Part shown: positions 21,937 to 33,875 of the stretch, in pieces | Position numbering within the stretch: the stretch's first letter is position 1 | Layout: the number at the start of each line of letters is the position of its first letter | NCBI GenBank assembly: GCA_015680685.1 | Contig: MNCI01023689.1 | Span: 84,652-148,651 of the forward strand | Source: Gnetum montanum | Lineage: Eukaryota; Streptophyta; Gnetopsida; Gnetales; Gnetaceae | DNA length: 64,000 nucleotides | Direction: 5' to 3' | Notes under the pieces: generated by a model | Databases searched by the model: none | Seen by the model: the letters and a program-made list of their open reading frames with translations, nothing else | Told to the model about the DNA's origin: nothing | Position numbers and translations under genes: made by a program

Positions 21937-23604
21937 AATTACTAATGATATTCCAAGCCTTTTAGATGTGTCTAATATAGCCTAAGATAGTTATACCTTT
22001 TAGGAAAAAAACTTAGTTTAAAAAATGACTATCTTTTTGGTAATCACTACCTCTATGTTTATCAATTTAGATGCACTTATAAAAAAGAAGCTTCAAAGGC
22101 TTCGTAGCAATTAAGAACTTTATGATCCACTAGGTGCATAATATAATACCTTGGTTATAACAATTCACCAAGCCTAAGCCATCATCCCCTTTATGAGATG
22201 TGTAAATATCATAGGGAACATGTCAATAGCCATTTTTGTAATGACTATTACTTTAATTCTCAATATGATAATATGTAATGATACTAGAAGATTAATTGTA
22301 AGGAATGATATATATGAATTACTTAAATGATATACTTACAAACAAAAAACTTTCTAAACATTGCAAACTTTTAGGCTTTTGAATTAATTGGTTAAAATCT
22401 TTAATTTTTTACAATTAGATGTTTTAAGATTAAACTTTCTCTAAATCTTGGTATTTTGTAGAAAACTCAAATATCTTTAAGTTATTAGACATTTCTTTTT
22501 ACTTTGTTGGATTCTCAAACACTTTGTGGGTTATTAGAATCAAGAAATAAGAACATGAGCCTATTAAGATTAAATAATGAGTAATAACATGATAAGTTCA
22601 AAGGTTTTTTTTCTTTTTTCACTTAACCTTTTTTTCTTTCAGACTTATATTTTTTACATAAAGTTGACATAAGTGAATTAATAATAGTGAGGATGGTAGT
22701 TATCCATTCTATAAAATTATGAGACCATAACAATTTGAAGTCATTTAATCATGTTAAATACATGCTTTAAATTCACAATAAGAGGTAGAACTTTATCGTC
22801 AAGTGTAACTTGCATTCTACAAGTCTTGGTTGAATCCTTTCCCATTTTTTGCTACTTATGAAACTAAATGATGAATTATGGAGAGTTGACTATATTGAAC
22901 AGTAGCATGATTCAATGTTGGAGGTCTCCTCATCACATATCATAGTATATTGGTAAAAAAATATGGGTTTGAAAAGGTTTAACTATAATATGTTTACATG
23001 AGTTTAATTGCAAGTTTATAACTCTAAGATCAATAAGGGAGATATTGAATCCCAAATATCAAATATATCATAAACAAGAAAAAATTTAGCAAACAACAAT
23101 AGAGAATAAATGAATAAAAGTGAAACTCTAGCACAATATAAAAGGAAAGGCTAAATCACTTTTGGAGATGTCTTTTCAAATTTTCATTCCTACAACAAAT
23201 CATATAAAAACTCTCATCTAGTAGAGTAGAAAAGCAATCATACCTTGCCCTCTTTTAAAAGTCCCCTATTTCAGGTTTTTACTTCTTTCTAAAGGGTTTT
23301 TATAACAAAAAAAAAATGAAGTAGATACTTTCAAGACTATAACTGCAACATGATTTGTTAAATCATATCACCTTGAATTGATAAAGATAGAAAATTAGCT
23401 AAATTATCTCTATAATAAATTATTGCGATCAAAAACCTTGATCACTAGAAAAAAATCAAAAATCCTCAGCACAACAGTTCTCCAACCTTGAATCCTTAGA
23501 GCCTTTCCAAGTGAAATGGGATTTGAGGTGCCCTGGCTAGTCCTTCAAATCAACCAAGGACTTATGAGATGCAAAACATGGAATACAAGCAAATTTGAAT
23601 AACG
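21937..23604 (-). pseudogene. Further L1-like debris
   Basis: At about 22090-22260 the minus strand reads a GLGLVNCYNQGIILC segment followed by WIIKFL, matching the L1 'GGLGLI...QGI...RWI.+.L' region. Because it lies upstream of the RT N-terminus of the previous L1, it must come from a second copy. Around 22320-22450 there is similarity to 36590-36720. The remainder is AT-rich with no assignment. Confidence 0.4.
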
Positions 23605-23609
23605 CATAG

Positions 23610-24386
23610 TGAGGAGCCACGATATTGCGTACGCGATATCGTAGCCCGTCACAATGCCTATAAATAAGAGGTGGCTTTCCATGCATTAGGCATCTAGAGT
23701 TAGTCCCTTAGCCAAACTATAGCAATTTTACCATTCCAGAGTTAGAATAATTTCCATGTGCCCGCAGTAGGAGTCTCAAAGTGAATGGATCTTTATTCGA
23801 GCAAATTGTACCTGAGCACACATTTGTGTATGGCAATAAAGACGAACTTTCTGATAAACCTTGCAACATATAGACTAAGCTAAATAGAATTTAATTATTT
23901 TAAAATATTTAAATGCTTTCCTAGATAATTAATCCCTCTCAACCCTTGACTCTCCTAGTTAAGTGCATTCAGTACAACCGCTTCGAGCACGTGTGTAATG
24001 CTTGGTAACCCAGTAACAAGTAGCGTTTGGTAATCCCAGTAGCGTTGCACTGGTTTAGGGTGTGTGCAGCAAGTGGGAATGGATATTGATGCTAGGATAA
24101 TTAAAACTCAGTTAGTGAATAGTTAATGAAAATTAGTTATTTAGTTCTCTTCACCTTTCCCTACTAGCATAGGCATTAAAAAGATAAAAGTTATAAAAAT
24201 CACATACCTCAAACTTACTTAACCATGCAATCGTGACAATATAAGTAAGTTTGGGAGGACAATGATTGATTAACATTAAGTGTTCCATTAACACGCATAA
24301 GCACTTAGTCCTTGGAGTTCGACCAAATCGTGCGTGAGACACTCGTATTCGTATGGTTGAGTGTAGGGGTACCTCGCCACTCATCA
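23610..24386 (+). repeat. Solo LTR E with perfect target duplication (CATAG)
   Basis: This 777-bp LTR has an atypical TGAGG start (normally TGATG) and the standard CCACTCATCA end. CATAG lies on both sides (23605-23609 and 24387-24391), which fixes the boundaries despite the decayed first bases. The TATA box is at 23659 and GATATC-type palindromes are at 23620-23645. Confidence 0.9.
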
Positions 24387-24391
24387 CATAG

Positions 24392-25949
24392 AAAATAAAA
24401 TTTATTTGTAAAAACAAAACTTAAAACTTTATTGAGAAATAATAAAGAGTAAGTTAAAGAAATGTGTACAAATTATGCCTAGATGAGTAAAAAGGGAAGT
24501 TCACTTATGCAAAAGTTCAAAGCTCATTGATGTTGATGTAATCTACTCCACAATCTAGGTGCTAAGCTAGTCCCAATGTTATACCTTTCTTCACTACTAC
24601 AACCTTAACTCTGTAAGTTGGATCATTGCTAAGGGGTGAGAAAAGTTAAAAATTTGGATGCTAGATTGCTCCACATTGGGGTTTGGAAATCCCAGAGGTG
24701 CAATGTTGACATCCAAAATCCACAAATCTAAAGGCTACAATGCTTCCATGCTTAGGTTCAAAAAAATGCATGTATGGGAACTTGCAAGAGCTTTTGAGTG
24801 CTCGAGAATGCCCCAAGTGCAGAATTGTGAAAAATGTTGTGTATGCCAAAAAAATTACTTGATAATGTTGAACTTGCTTGGAATTGCTAAGCAAAAAATG
24901 CTAAACTTGCTGAAAATTCTAGAACCTATAAATGATGTTTGAGGTTTGCTTTTATAAGTTATTTTGATCCACGAATGGGATTGCAAATTGGCTTCCAATT
25001 TAGGTGATATGGATGTCCAAATTTAAGGGGTTACCATGCAGAGTAAGTACTCCCCCCATGGCCATTCCATTTACTATAAATAGTAACTAGGGAACACCTT
25101 CCACGCTAAACTCTCCACCATGCTTGTTGAAGTGGCTGGTCAATGTTAAAGTGCATGAAATGATGAATTTTTTCTTTTTTTGGTTGCCATGCTAAGAGGA
25201 AACTTTCACATTGAAGGGGGAAATTTTCCAAGTTGGGAAGAAACTTCCACGCTAAGGTGTTGGGGGGGGGGGGGGTGAAGAGGGGAGGGGGGTGGAGGTT
25301 GGTGTGGAGGGGAGGTGGGGTGTGGGGTGGTAGAAACTCCCATGCTAAGGAGGGAAAGTTTCTAGGTTGTGCATGTGGTCTTCATGTTGAAGGGTGAAAT
25401 TTTCCAAAACCCTGACCCTTCCACACTAGGGGTGGATGAGATCTACGCCCAAGCATGTGTCTCCAACATAGAAACCCCCTCCCAAACAAAGCCTAAATAA
25501 AAACACTGGTGACTTTTTTCACGAGGCTTTGACCACTTATGAGGCATTTTTCAATTCCATTGTGGGTTACAATTTTCCATTTATAATGAAGTTTTGCCTT
25601 GAGTTTCATTGGGTGAAAGCTTCATGGTGAATATTAGCTACAACATGCAAATTTTTGTGGTGTTTCATAAATCACATCACATTGATATTTTTTAATGGTA
25701 TAAAGAACAATAATATAGAAACATCTCAAAATCTAAAGAAAAAATCCTTAATAAGTATTACCAAACAAAATTTACTCCAAACTTTGCTAAAAATTATGTA
25801 AATATAAGTTTCACCTAGAGTAAGGACTTCAAACAAGTAAACATATGAAACTCATATTTTATTTGGTGTGTGGATTATTTGCATTTGTTAGATAGTAAAA
25901 ATGCACACACTATGAGTTTTGAACACATCCTCATGATCATCATCATCCT
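24392..25949. other. Intergenic stretch with G-rich low-complexity tract
   Basis: No gene is recognised; ORFs of 77-94 codons at 24658-24942 overlap on both strands and show no domain. From about 25090 to 25440 a degenerate motif recurs (gaaacttccacgctaaggtg and variants such as ctcccatgctaagga). Within it lies a G/GT-rich tract at 25259-25330 that includes a run of 14 G. Confidence 0.45.
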
Positions 25950-28870
25950 AACCTTGTCCCTGTAAAATCAAGTTGGCTTTATGAGCTCTTTTTTACCACT
26001 CAACTCTATGAAAAGCTAGATCTTTGTTTATTTACAATTTCTTGATGTCATCTTCAATTATTTTTGACCCATGTCTTTTTTAATCTTTCTTTTAGTGACT
26101 TTCTTCATACATTAATGTAGCAATATTTTTTTTATAGACTCATTATCTAATTTTCTTTACATATGTCTAAATCATTTAAGTTAACATTTTTGTAACTTAT
26201 TTAAAACTAGAAAGCACTCCAAGTCTTCCTCTAATGTCTATGTTGTGTCACTTATCTCTTTTGGTAACCTTCAATATCTACTAATCATTAACATTTTTGC
26301 TACACTAGTTTGTTCTTCATGTCTCCTTTGTGCTACTAAATATTCAGCACCATATATGATAGCAAGCATCATTGTTGTCCTATAAATGCTTCTCTTTAGT
26401 TTTATTGATATTCTTTTATGATATATAACATCATTGGCCTATCTCAAATTTGACTATCTATCTTCAATGTTATTTTTTATATATTTTCACCACCTAATTG
26501 GAGCATTAATCCTAGGTAGTGGAACTCTTTGGAGTGAGGGACTTTATAGCCTTAAATTATCACTTATATTTTATCATTATTTATGCTATTTTTGAAATTG
26601 CATTACATGTATTTTTTTTTCTTCTAGTAAAATTTAAGTCTTTTGATTCTAGAGCATATCACCACTTCTCCATTCAGAAGCAATATTTTCTAGAGCTATA
26701 TCTACAAACATAATACCATTTACAAATAGCATATACCAATGGATTTTATTTTGTATTTCCTTTTTTATTTCATTCATAATAATGGAAAATAAGTATGGCT
26801 AAATTTAGATCATTGATATAAATCTATTGTGATCAAAAAATTAGATATTATTCCACAAGTTGTTCTAATTTTAGTGGTCATTCCTTTGTACATGTCTTGA
26901 ATTGCTTTAATATATTTAGAAGGATGTTTTTTTCTCCACAAGTCCATCAATTAATATCTTTAAAAACTTTGTCATATGTTTTTTTCTAAGTTGATGAAGA
27001 TCATATGAATATTTTATATGTGTTTTTTTTAATTTCATCATTAATTATTATATCAAGAAAGTAGCATCTATAGTATATCTCCTTGTTATAAACCCAAATT
27101 CATTTTCTAATACTATTGATCCAAGTATAAGATACTACTCTTTGCCTGTCTCCTAAAGATTCATAGCATGGCTTATTAGTTTGATCCCTCTATAGTTTAC
27201 ACAAGTCTGCATATCTCTTTTATTTTTGTCAATGGGGACAACAATGCTTTTTCTCCAATTATTGGACTTTTTTTCATCATTTAGAATTTTATTAAATAAT
27301 TATGCTAGATAAGAAATTCCTATATCTCTCATTGTCTTTCAAGCTTCTATGGAAATATTATCTAGTCCAATGAATTTTACATTTTTCATCTTTGATAAAA
27401 TTGTCTTCACCTTAGAGAAGGAAAATTCATTAGCCAAATAGAAATCTTGTTATTTTTCCAAAAATCTTGTATTCTTTTGAAAAATTTTTATTTAATAATT
27501 CTTAAAAATAAATTTTCCACCCATCCAAAATTTCATTGTTTGTTATCAAAATTCTTTCATGTACCTCCTTGATGCATATGACATGATCTTTCCAATTTAT
27601 AAATAGATTTTTCTCATACCTTTATTCCTAATTTTTCATACGAGTCATCTTTGGTGTGATGGGGGTTGAGGAAGTGGAGGGAGGTGTTGGAACCTTAATA
27701 AGTGAAACATAGGTACATCCTAGGATTCATAGAAGCTTATAACCCAATGCCATTGAGAAGAATCAAACCTATGACTTGGGGTTACTAGGCTAAGACTTGT
27801 ACTACTAGGCTAACACCTCATCATTAAGACCTTATTTTTATCTTTGGCTACTACTACTATCACATTCTTTCTTTGTCATTTTTTACAATTCTATTTTCTT
27901 AGTTTCAACTTTGTTGTCATTCCTTAAAGTATCATTTATTATTTTGGATAACATGTTGCACTTAATCACTATATCACAATATCTTAATTAGGATGTATTT
28001 TTTGCCTTTTGTTTCACCCAAAATGTTCTTTCCAATTATCTACATGCATCTTTCCAGAAAATTAAATTTGCAGTGAAATCCTAATTTTAGGTGTCTTATT
28101 AAAGCAATTATTTTGTGAATAAGGTGATGTTGTGTTTATTTAAATTCCACCATTTTATACATTTAGTCCATTTCCTAGCGCTTTCTTTGAAGCTATGTAT
28201 AACTAAGGCCATGGCCATTAGTCAATGCTTACTTGCAAAATACTCTTCGAGTATGAACTTGTAGTTTTTGCATATGGCCTAGTCTTTATTGCACAACAAC
28301 AAATAATTAATTTGTATTTTATCCCTACTATCTTTATATATAATTAATTATTCTATCCTCTTCTAAAAATAAGTATTTGTAATTAAAATATCACAAGAAC
28401 TTGCAACTTATCGAAGTATATCTCTCATATCATTGTGCTCTTCAAATCAATGTCCTTCATGAATCGTGTCATATATCATTTTTTTAGATTCAAATTGATC
28501 ATTAAAATCTCTTTCAATGAATATGTTTTCTTACTAAGGAATTGCCTATTGTACCAAATTCATATAATCCTAACAAATTTTGCTTAATAGAGTCTTCTAG
28601 GCTAATTTATGAAGCATATATGTTGATAATGTTGATGATCTCATTATAAGTATAAGTTTAATGTCCATAAATTGATCAACATTGTAGTATATTTGTACCA
28701 CTTATACTTGAAATATTGATTAACAATGATGGCCACTCCATTTCAATGATTTTATTTTATTAAATAAAAAAATTTGTAAGCCTTGCTTAAATCTTAAGCT
28801 TTCTCCCCTTTCCATCTTGTTTCTTGGAGGTAGGCAATGTTAATTCTTCATCTTTTTATTGCATCGATAA
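25950..28870 (-). pseudogene. RTE-clade non-LTR retrotransposon (endonuclease-RT), relic
   Basis: Minus-strand reading gives an apurinic-type endonuclease followed by reverse transcriptase. The endonuclease shows INIAYLQETRWKGEKA (28795-28845), a NGVAIIVN segment and IFIERDFN (compare GGDFNGH). The RT shows WRKSIVVPI then C.NYRGIKLISH (27170-27250), AIQDMYKGMTTKIRTTCG (26860-26920) and WYMLFVNGIMFV (26712-26750), where the catalytic ADD has become VNG. These are hallmark plant RTE sequences in the correct order. Frameshifts and stops are everywhere, and a SINE sits at 27681-27825. It would have encoded the machinery for its own target-primed copying. Confidence 0.8.
27681..27825 (-). repeat. 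tRNA-derived SINE, copy 3
   Basis: This is the best preserved copy after copy 1. On the minus strand the head is GATGAGGTGTTAGCCTAGTAG, box B is AGGTTTGATTCTTC, the middle is ACCCCAAGTCAT, and the tail ATGTACCTATGTTTCACTTA ends GGTTCCAACACCTC. It is inserted in the RTE relic. I could not see a clear target duplication. Confidence 0.72.
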
Positions 28871-29575
28871 TTTATAGGTGTCTTTATTGATAATGCTAAT
28901 GTTGTAGGTTTCCATCAAATTTTTTTGCCAATGTACTTGCTTTTTTACTGATACCCATTCCTAATAGGAGAATCCTTGTCTACCTTTCATAACATCTAAG
29001 CAACAATGTTGTGCAATATTTTGAGAGGAAACCCTAGTAAGACCTTACCTCTTTTTCATAGCAATTAAGCCTTATTACTATTGTGGATTATATTTGGAAA
29101 ATGTCTCATTTGAAAAATCTAGAAAAAAAACTCATCAAAGAGATTTGGTATGGTTTTATAGCTAGCTACTAACCTAATACTAATCCTTATCTTTTAGTAT
29201 CTTAGCTTGGAATTGGCATTGATTAGGTTAGTTTTGAAAACATCGCTAAAAAAATTACCAAGTAATATTCAAACCATTCAATAGATAAAAAAATGTTGAC
29301 TTTTTATAATCATTAATATAAAAGAGAAGTCACTTTAACTAAGTAAATAATCAAATATAGATGTGAATAGATGAAATAGAGGTAATCTCAAACTTACACC
29401 ATATATTATAAAGACATGAATGCTTAATAGCCCATTATTTATTATTAATAGAAAGCCACCAAGGATACGACCTAAAACACTAAAATTATTTAAGTTGTAA
29501 AAATCAATATTAAATGTTCAACATTTTCGAACATGTCTTATAACTAGAGCAGTAGATAGTTGTACCTATCACTAG
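28871..29575. other. AT-rich stretch, no gene recognised
   Basis: This is probably the 5' end of the RTE relic followed by unassigned sequence. ACTAG at 29571-29575 is the target duplication of element F. Confidence 0.4.
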
Positions 29576-30368
29576 TGATGGGACACGATATCGCATACTT
29601 GATATCACATCTGCCATGATATCGTTGTCCACCGCCAAATCTATAAATAAGAGGCGGCTCTTCCTTGTTTCTCATCCTAGGCTTAGACCGTAGCGAAACT
29701 TTGGCAATTTGATCCCTCTAGAGATAGAATATTTTCCATGTGCCCATAGTCGGAGATCCAAAGTGAACAGATCTTTGTTTGAGCAAATATTGTACCTGAA
29801 CACATGTTTGTCTACGAAAATAAAGATGAACTTCTTGGATAAACCTTGCAGTGCATGGAACAGGCTAAATAGAACTTTATTTACTGTTATTTATTATGTA
29901 TCATTTAATCACTTTCTTAGTTCATTAAATCTCTCTCAACCCTTCTCTCCTAGTTAAGTGCCTCAGTACGACCACTTCGAGCACGTGCGTTACACTTGGT
30001 GATCCCAGCAAGGATTAGCGTTTGGTAACCAAGGTTGCATCGGTTCAGGGTGTGAACGGTAAGTGGGAATGGATGCTGATGCTAGGTTAATTCAAACTTA
30101 GTTAGTTAGTTAAAGTTACTAATTAGTCTCTTTACCCTTCACCTTATCAGCATAGGAGATAAAACAAAAAAGACATAAAAATCATATACCTCAGACTTAC
30201 TTAACCATACAACCGTGATAAATACAAGTAAGTCTGGGAAGACAACGAATAATTAACCTTAAGTGTTCTATGAGGCATGTAGGCACTTAGTCTGCAAAGT
30301 TTAACCAGATCGCATGTGCTACGCTTGTATTTGTATGGTTGAGTGTAGGGGTACCTCGCCACTCATCA
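29576..30368 (+). repeat. 5' LTR of element F
   Basis: This 793-bp LTR runs from TGATGGGACACGATATCGC to CGCCACTCATCA. U3 palindromes are at 29583-29625, and TATA is at 29642. The U5 end gtgtaggggtacctcgccac is the best conserved segment across the family. Confidence 0.94.
29642..29651 (+). promoter_or_regulatory. TATA box in 5' LTR of element F
   Basis: TATAAATAAG is followed by AGGCGG, about 66 bp into the LTR and just after the GATATC palindromes. Confidence 0.75.
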
Positions 30369-30369
30369 T

Positions 30370-30387
30370 TGGCGCCGTTGCCGGGGA
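30370..30387 (+). other. Primer-binding site, tRNA-Asp(GUC), element F (intact)
   Basis: TGGCGCCGTTGCCGGGGA is a full 18-base match to the complement of the plant tRNA-Asp 3' end including CCA. It starts two bases after the LTR. This is the only undecayed copy in the window, and it sets the reference for the others. Confidence 0.93.
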
Positions 30388-30509
30388 CTAAGTGTTTGTG
30401 CACTAAGTAGAAGATAGGAAATCACTCACATCATTGGGAGCTTTAACGAATCTTAGGGTTAATTAAATGAAAAATTATATACGATTAAATAGCACATCGA
30501 TAAGACATA

Positions 30510-33500
30510 ATGTCTTCTTCTTCTTCTCACAAGAGAATTACACCACCTAGGGATAATACAAGAAACAGTCGGCAATCTAAAACACATAACCAAAATCAGC
30601 CAATTCCTTAACAATATAGGGTGGTATATACTCATCCCAATGAGTATATACCTAATTTTACTTTTATCCTTCATCAGGATGAACAGATGCGCTGGAGAGA
30701 CTTGAAAGGTAACATAGTGTTACCTCCAGATCATGTAGTCCCCAACATGCTCCTCCATGCTCTGGCACAGATAAGCATGATGGAATTATATGCTGAATAC
30801 ATTACGGCATATTTTGACATGAGAGATTACCATCCCACAGCTGCACAACGTTTAAGGGACTCAAGGAAGGAGAGCCACCATACACTATTGAAGGGCAAAG
30901 GGGTCCCGCACATCCTAAGTGAAATCGGAGATGGTGAAGCACTTATAACAGGTTCTCCATCAAATGATGTTCCTCCTCCTAACGATAGTGAGGAGGTGGG
31001 GTATCAAAACCTATGCTCCATGATACACAACCCTAGTTCTGATCCCCGTGAATGCCAGCTATTCACTGAGGGAATGAAAACACATGACAAGGACGAGCAC
31101 TCAGATCATCATCACGATTAAGGCCAAAGCCATAGAAGAGAAGGTAAGAAACATCATCATGGTGATGGTTCTCCTTCTTCTTCCCCTTCTTCACATCATT
31201 CACCCTCTCCTTCCACATCTGGGTGCAGTCATAAAGAGCATAACAACGAGGATAGAGGTAGTTAAAATGAGAGACCTCAATGAGAAATTCAAGAGAGAGG
31301 ACAAGGGCATGAACGAAGGGAAAGTAGGGAACAACGTAGACATCATAGACATCATGAAATAGATGATCATGATGAGCCCCTACTTGCAACTTGGAGTATG
31401 CTAGATATCACAGAGGCAGTGAGAATATCAACAAGGCATCAAAAAGATAGTTAGATTAAGTGCTTAGATATGAATAACATCCCATGATTTGAAGGGGGAT
31501 ACAACGCTGATCCGCAAAATTATTTACAGGCATTCCATGATGCCTACGCCTTGCAAAACATAGAAAACAAGTGGCAAAAACTAAAGTTGTTTCCCAAGAC
31601 ACTCATAAAGGAAGCAGAGAGTTGGTACCGATCCTTAGAGCTGGAAACCATTAGGAGGTGGAGTACGATGCTAGAACTCTTCAATAATAAATATCAAACG
31701 TACTCTAGAGTGTTTAATTTATGTAAGCAAATCCAAGGATGGAAGTAAGGTACTCATGAACCCTTGGATGTTTCCATGGGCCACTACTATGCATTGTTAT
31801 ATCGTTTCCTGGGCCATGGTTATATACAACGGGATTAACTTCGCCATCTCGTAGATGGGCTAAGGCATGAAACTAGGAGAACCCTTGGAACTTAGGCCCA
31901 AGGGATATTATCAAAACTTAGATCCCATGAAATTCATTGATTGTTGGAACAAGTAGCCAAAGAAGAAGGGGAGCTACGAAAATGAGAAAGCACGGAAGAA
32001 TATAACCGTGATCCCTCTCTTCGAAAGAAGGGAGTGAGATTTTGCAATGAAGAGGATGAGTCACCACTTGAAGAGTTGGTAAATAGAAAAACCTTGCCGC
32101 TTCAAAACCTAACAACAGAAGTATCAGCTAAGGTAGATGAAGTATGGAGCTCCTTAGATAGTAAAATTAAAACTTTCCTAAAGATTGTAGAGGAGTCTAA
32201 GGAGGAACGAAGTAGTGACAAGGACAAGAAAAAGCAAAGAGATTTAGGCCCTGCACATGACAAGGGTAAGGGGAAAATAACTACCTCTGATGAGGTTATG
32301 GATTCAGACACAGATGATGACGATGGATGTGAGATCTACCAATATGACCATCCCAAGGGATGTTGTCCAATCATCTCACATCTACAAGAGTTTGGGGTGT
32401 ATACACTCAACCCGAGACTTAACAGACGGTAGACACCTCGAAGGTTACCTTATCCCCAAGGTAACCCAAGGCAGTTCCACCAACCGTTGATGTACTATCC
32501 AAGTGGAACTCCACCACAACCCATCAAACAACATCAGCAGTGGCAATACCCATAGTCATGGGGGATGCCACCACTGAAGCAATAATACCCTTACCAGCAA
32601 CCCAATCCTTATGGCTACTACGTGTAGCAGCCGATTTCTCCAAGTGACTCCATGGGTCACACAACTCCCCAACATCACTACCAAGTTTGGGAGTACTTTA
32701 GAAGGAATCCTTCTCCTCCGAGAGATGCTCCACACCCATACCATCCTCCTAATCCATCCGCCTCTCTTTCGTCGGTAGTTCCCATACCACCCACTCCAAC
32801 AATGCAAGGGTAACTCCCCACTCAACTGCAGCAACGTAATGCTACAAGAGTCGTAACCATTCAACCCGCTGCTAGTTTTGACAACCGCAAAAAGAGAAGA
32901 CCTTTCTTCACAACCAAAAGCCTAGACAAGCTCTCACAACCACAAGCGGTTGAGTCTAGGTACGCTCCTCGAACACATAAGGCTTTGGAGCACCCTTCAG
33001 TCCAACAATAGAGCTTAACGCATATGGTTATATTAACACATACCGTAACAGACTGGATCAAGGTAGGCCACCTTCCCAGGAAACTATCTGACCCTGGAAG
33101 TCCCTTAATCTACCTCCAAGTCACCAGGAACAAACCACATAAGGATCTTCTTGACTCAGGTTCCAAAGTTAATTTAATATCACGAGAAATGTATCAAGCC
33201 TAGAACCTACCCCAACTCAAGAAGAGCAATATTCAACTAGAGCTAGCAAACCAGTCCATCACCATTCCCTTGGGATTGGTGGAGGACATTGTTACCACTA
33301 TGTGTGGTTGGTCCTACCTAGCTAATTTCCTGGTGATAGAAGTTAACAACAATGAAGGGGACTTTCCAATTATAATGGGAAGGGCATGGCGAAGCAGAAT
33401 AAACACATGCCTAGGGATCCACGATCTTTCTTTGGAAATATCTAAGGTAAACATTTATGGAAAGATCGAGAAGAAGAAAGTTCCATGCATCACATACAAT

Positions 33501-33815
33501 GACTCAGAGGGTGATGACATGTAGGAATCATGGGTGATGCAAAATTTAACATCTCCTGCATGCAATCGGTGTGCCCTAGAAACTTTGAGACAAAGGTGCC
33601 TATATGTAGCAACAACACAACAAGTGGACACCCCATGGTTGACAGCTAATCGAAAGAGCAACCGACCAACATGCATGGAATGAACTAGGGAAACAAGTCA
33701 TGCCAACAATGAAGGCATAGATACATTAGAGTACGAGCATTGCCAACTTCCACCCCTTAACCTGAAAACATCAATCGGGAGAAATTGGACACTTCTAAGA
33801 AACTCAAATAGGAGT
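30510..33815 (+). pseudogene. gag-pro: gag-protease of element F (frame kept, many stops)
   Basis: The start ATG at 30510 opens MSSSSSHKRITPP. One reading frame can be followed to 33524 (about 1005 codons) with stops but no net frameshift. Order: N-terminal domain with YTHPNEYIPNF and LPPDHVVPNMLLHAL (30621-31121); His/Ser-rich linker; capsid-like domain (about 31400-31900: GGYNADPQNYLQAFHDA, ESWYRSLE); acidic Lys/Glu region (32034-32330); zinc-knuckle variant CEIYQYDHPKGCC, where the second Cys has become Tyr; Pro/Gln-rich linker; aspartic protease with LLDSGSKVNLIS (33147-33185) and IIMGRAW. A frameshift near 33760 precedes the start of RT, which is cut at about 33815. Confidence 0.88.
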
Positions 33816-33875
33816 TCATTATTTTGGATCTCTCCCTTTCCATTCAGTCATGTGGGAGATGGCCACCTATGCTAA
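33816..33875 (+). pseudogene. Pol C-terminal remnant of element F
   Basis: Sequence matching the last codons of pol in I and J (an ILWIS-like stretch, then GDGHLC and a stop at 33873-33875) is fused directly to the RT N-terminus. The stop region carries tcagtcatgtggga, a form of the recurrent PPT-like motif. Confidence 0.75.

Noticed and set aside
24658-24942. 94-codon ORF upstream of the G-rich tract
   Set aside because: An opposite-strand ORF covers the same bases, and no recognisable motif is present.
25259-25330. Functional telomere-like or regulatory G-quadruplex
   Set aside because: Irregular G runs in a decayed repeat with no gene nearby; nothing ties it to function.
31084-31362. Alternate-frame ORFs in element F gag (and 43090-43593 in H, 51147-51668 in G)
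   Set aside because: They are shadows over the His/Ser-rich linker; the correct gag frame runs through with homologous sequence in all three elements.
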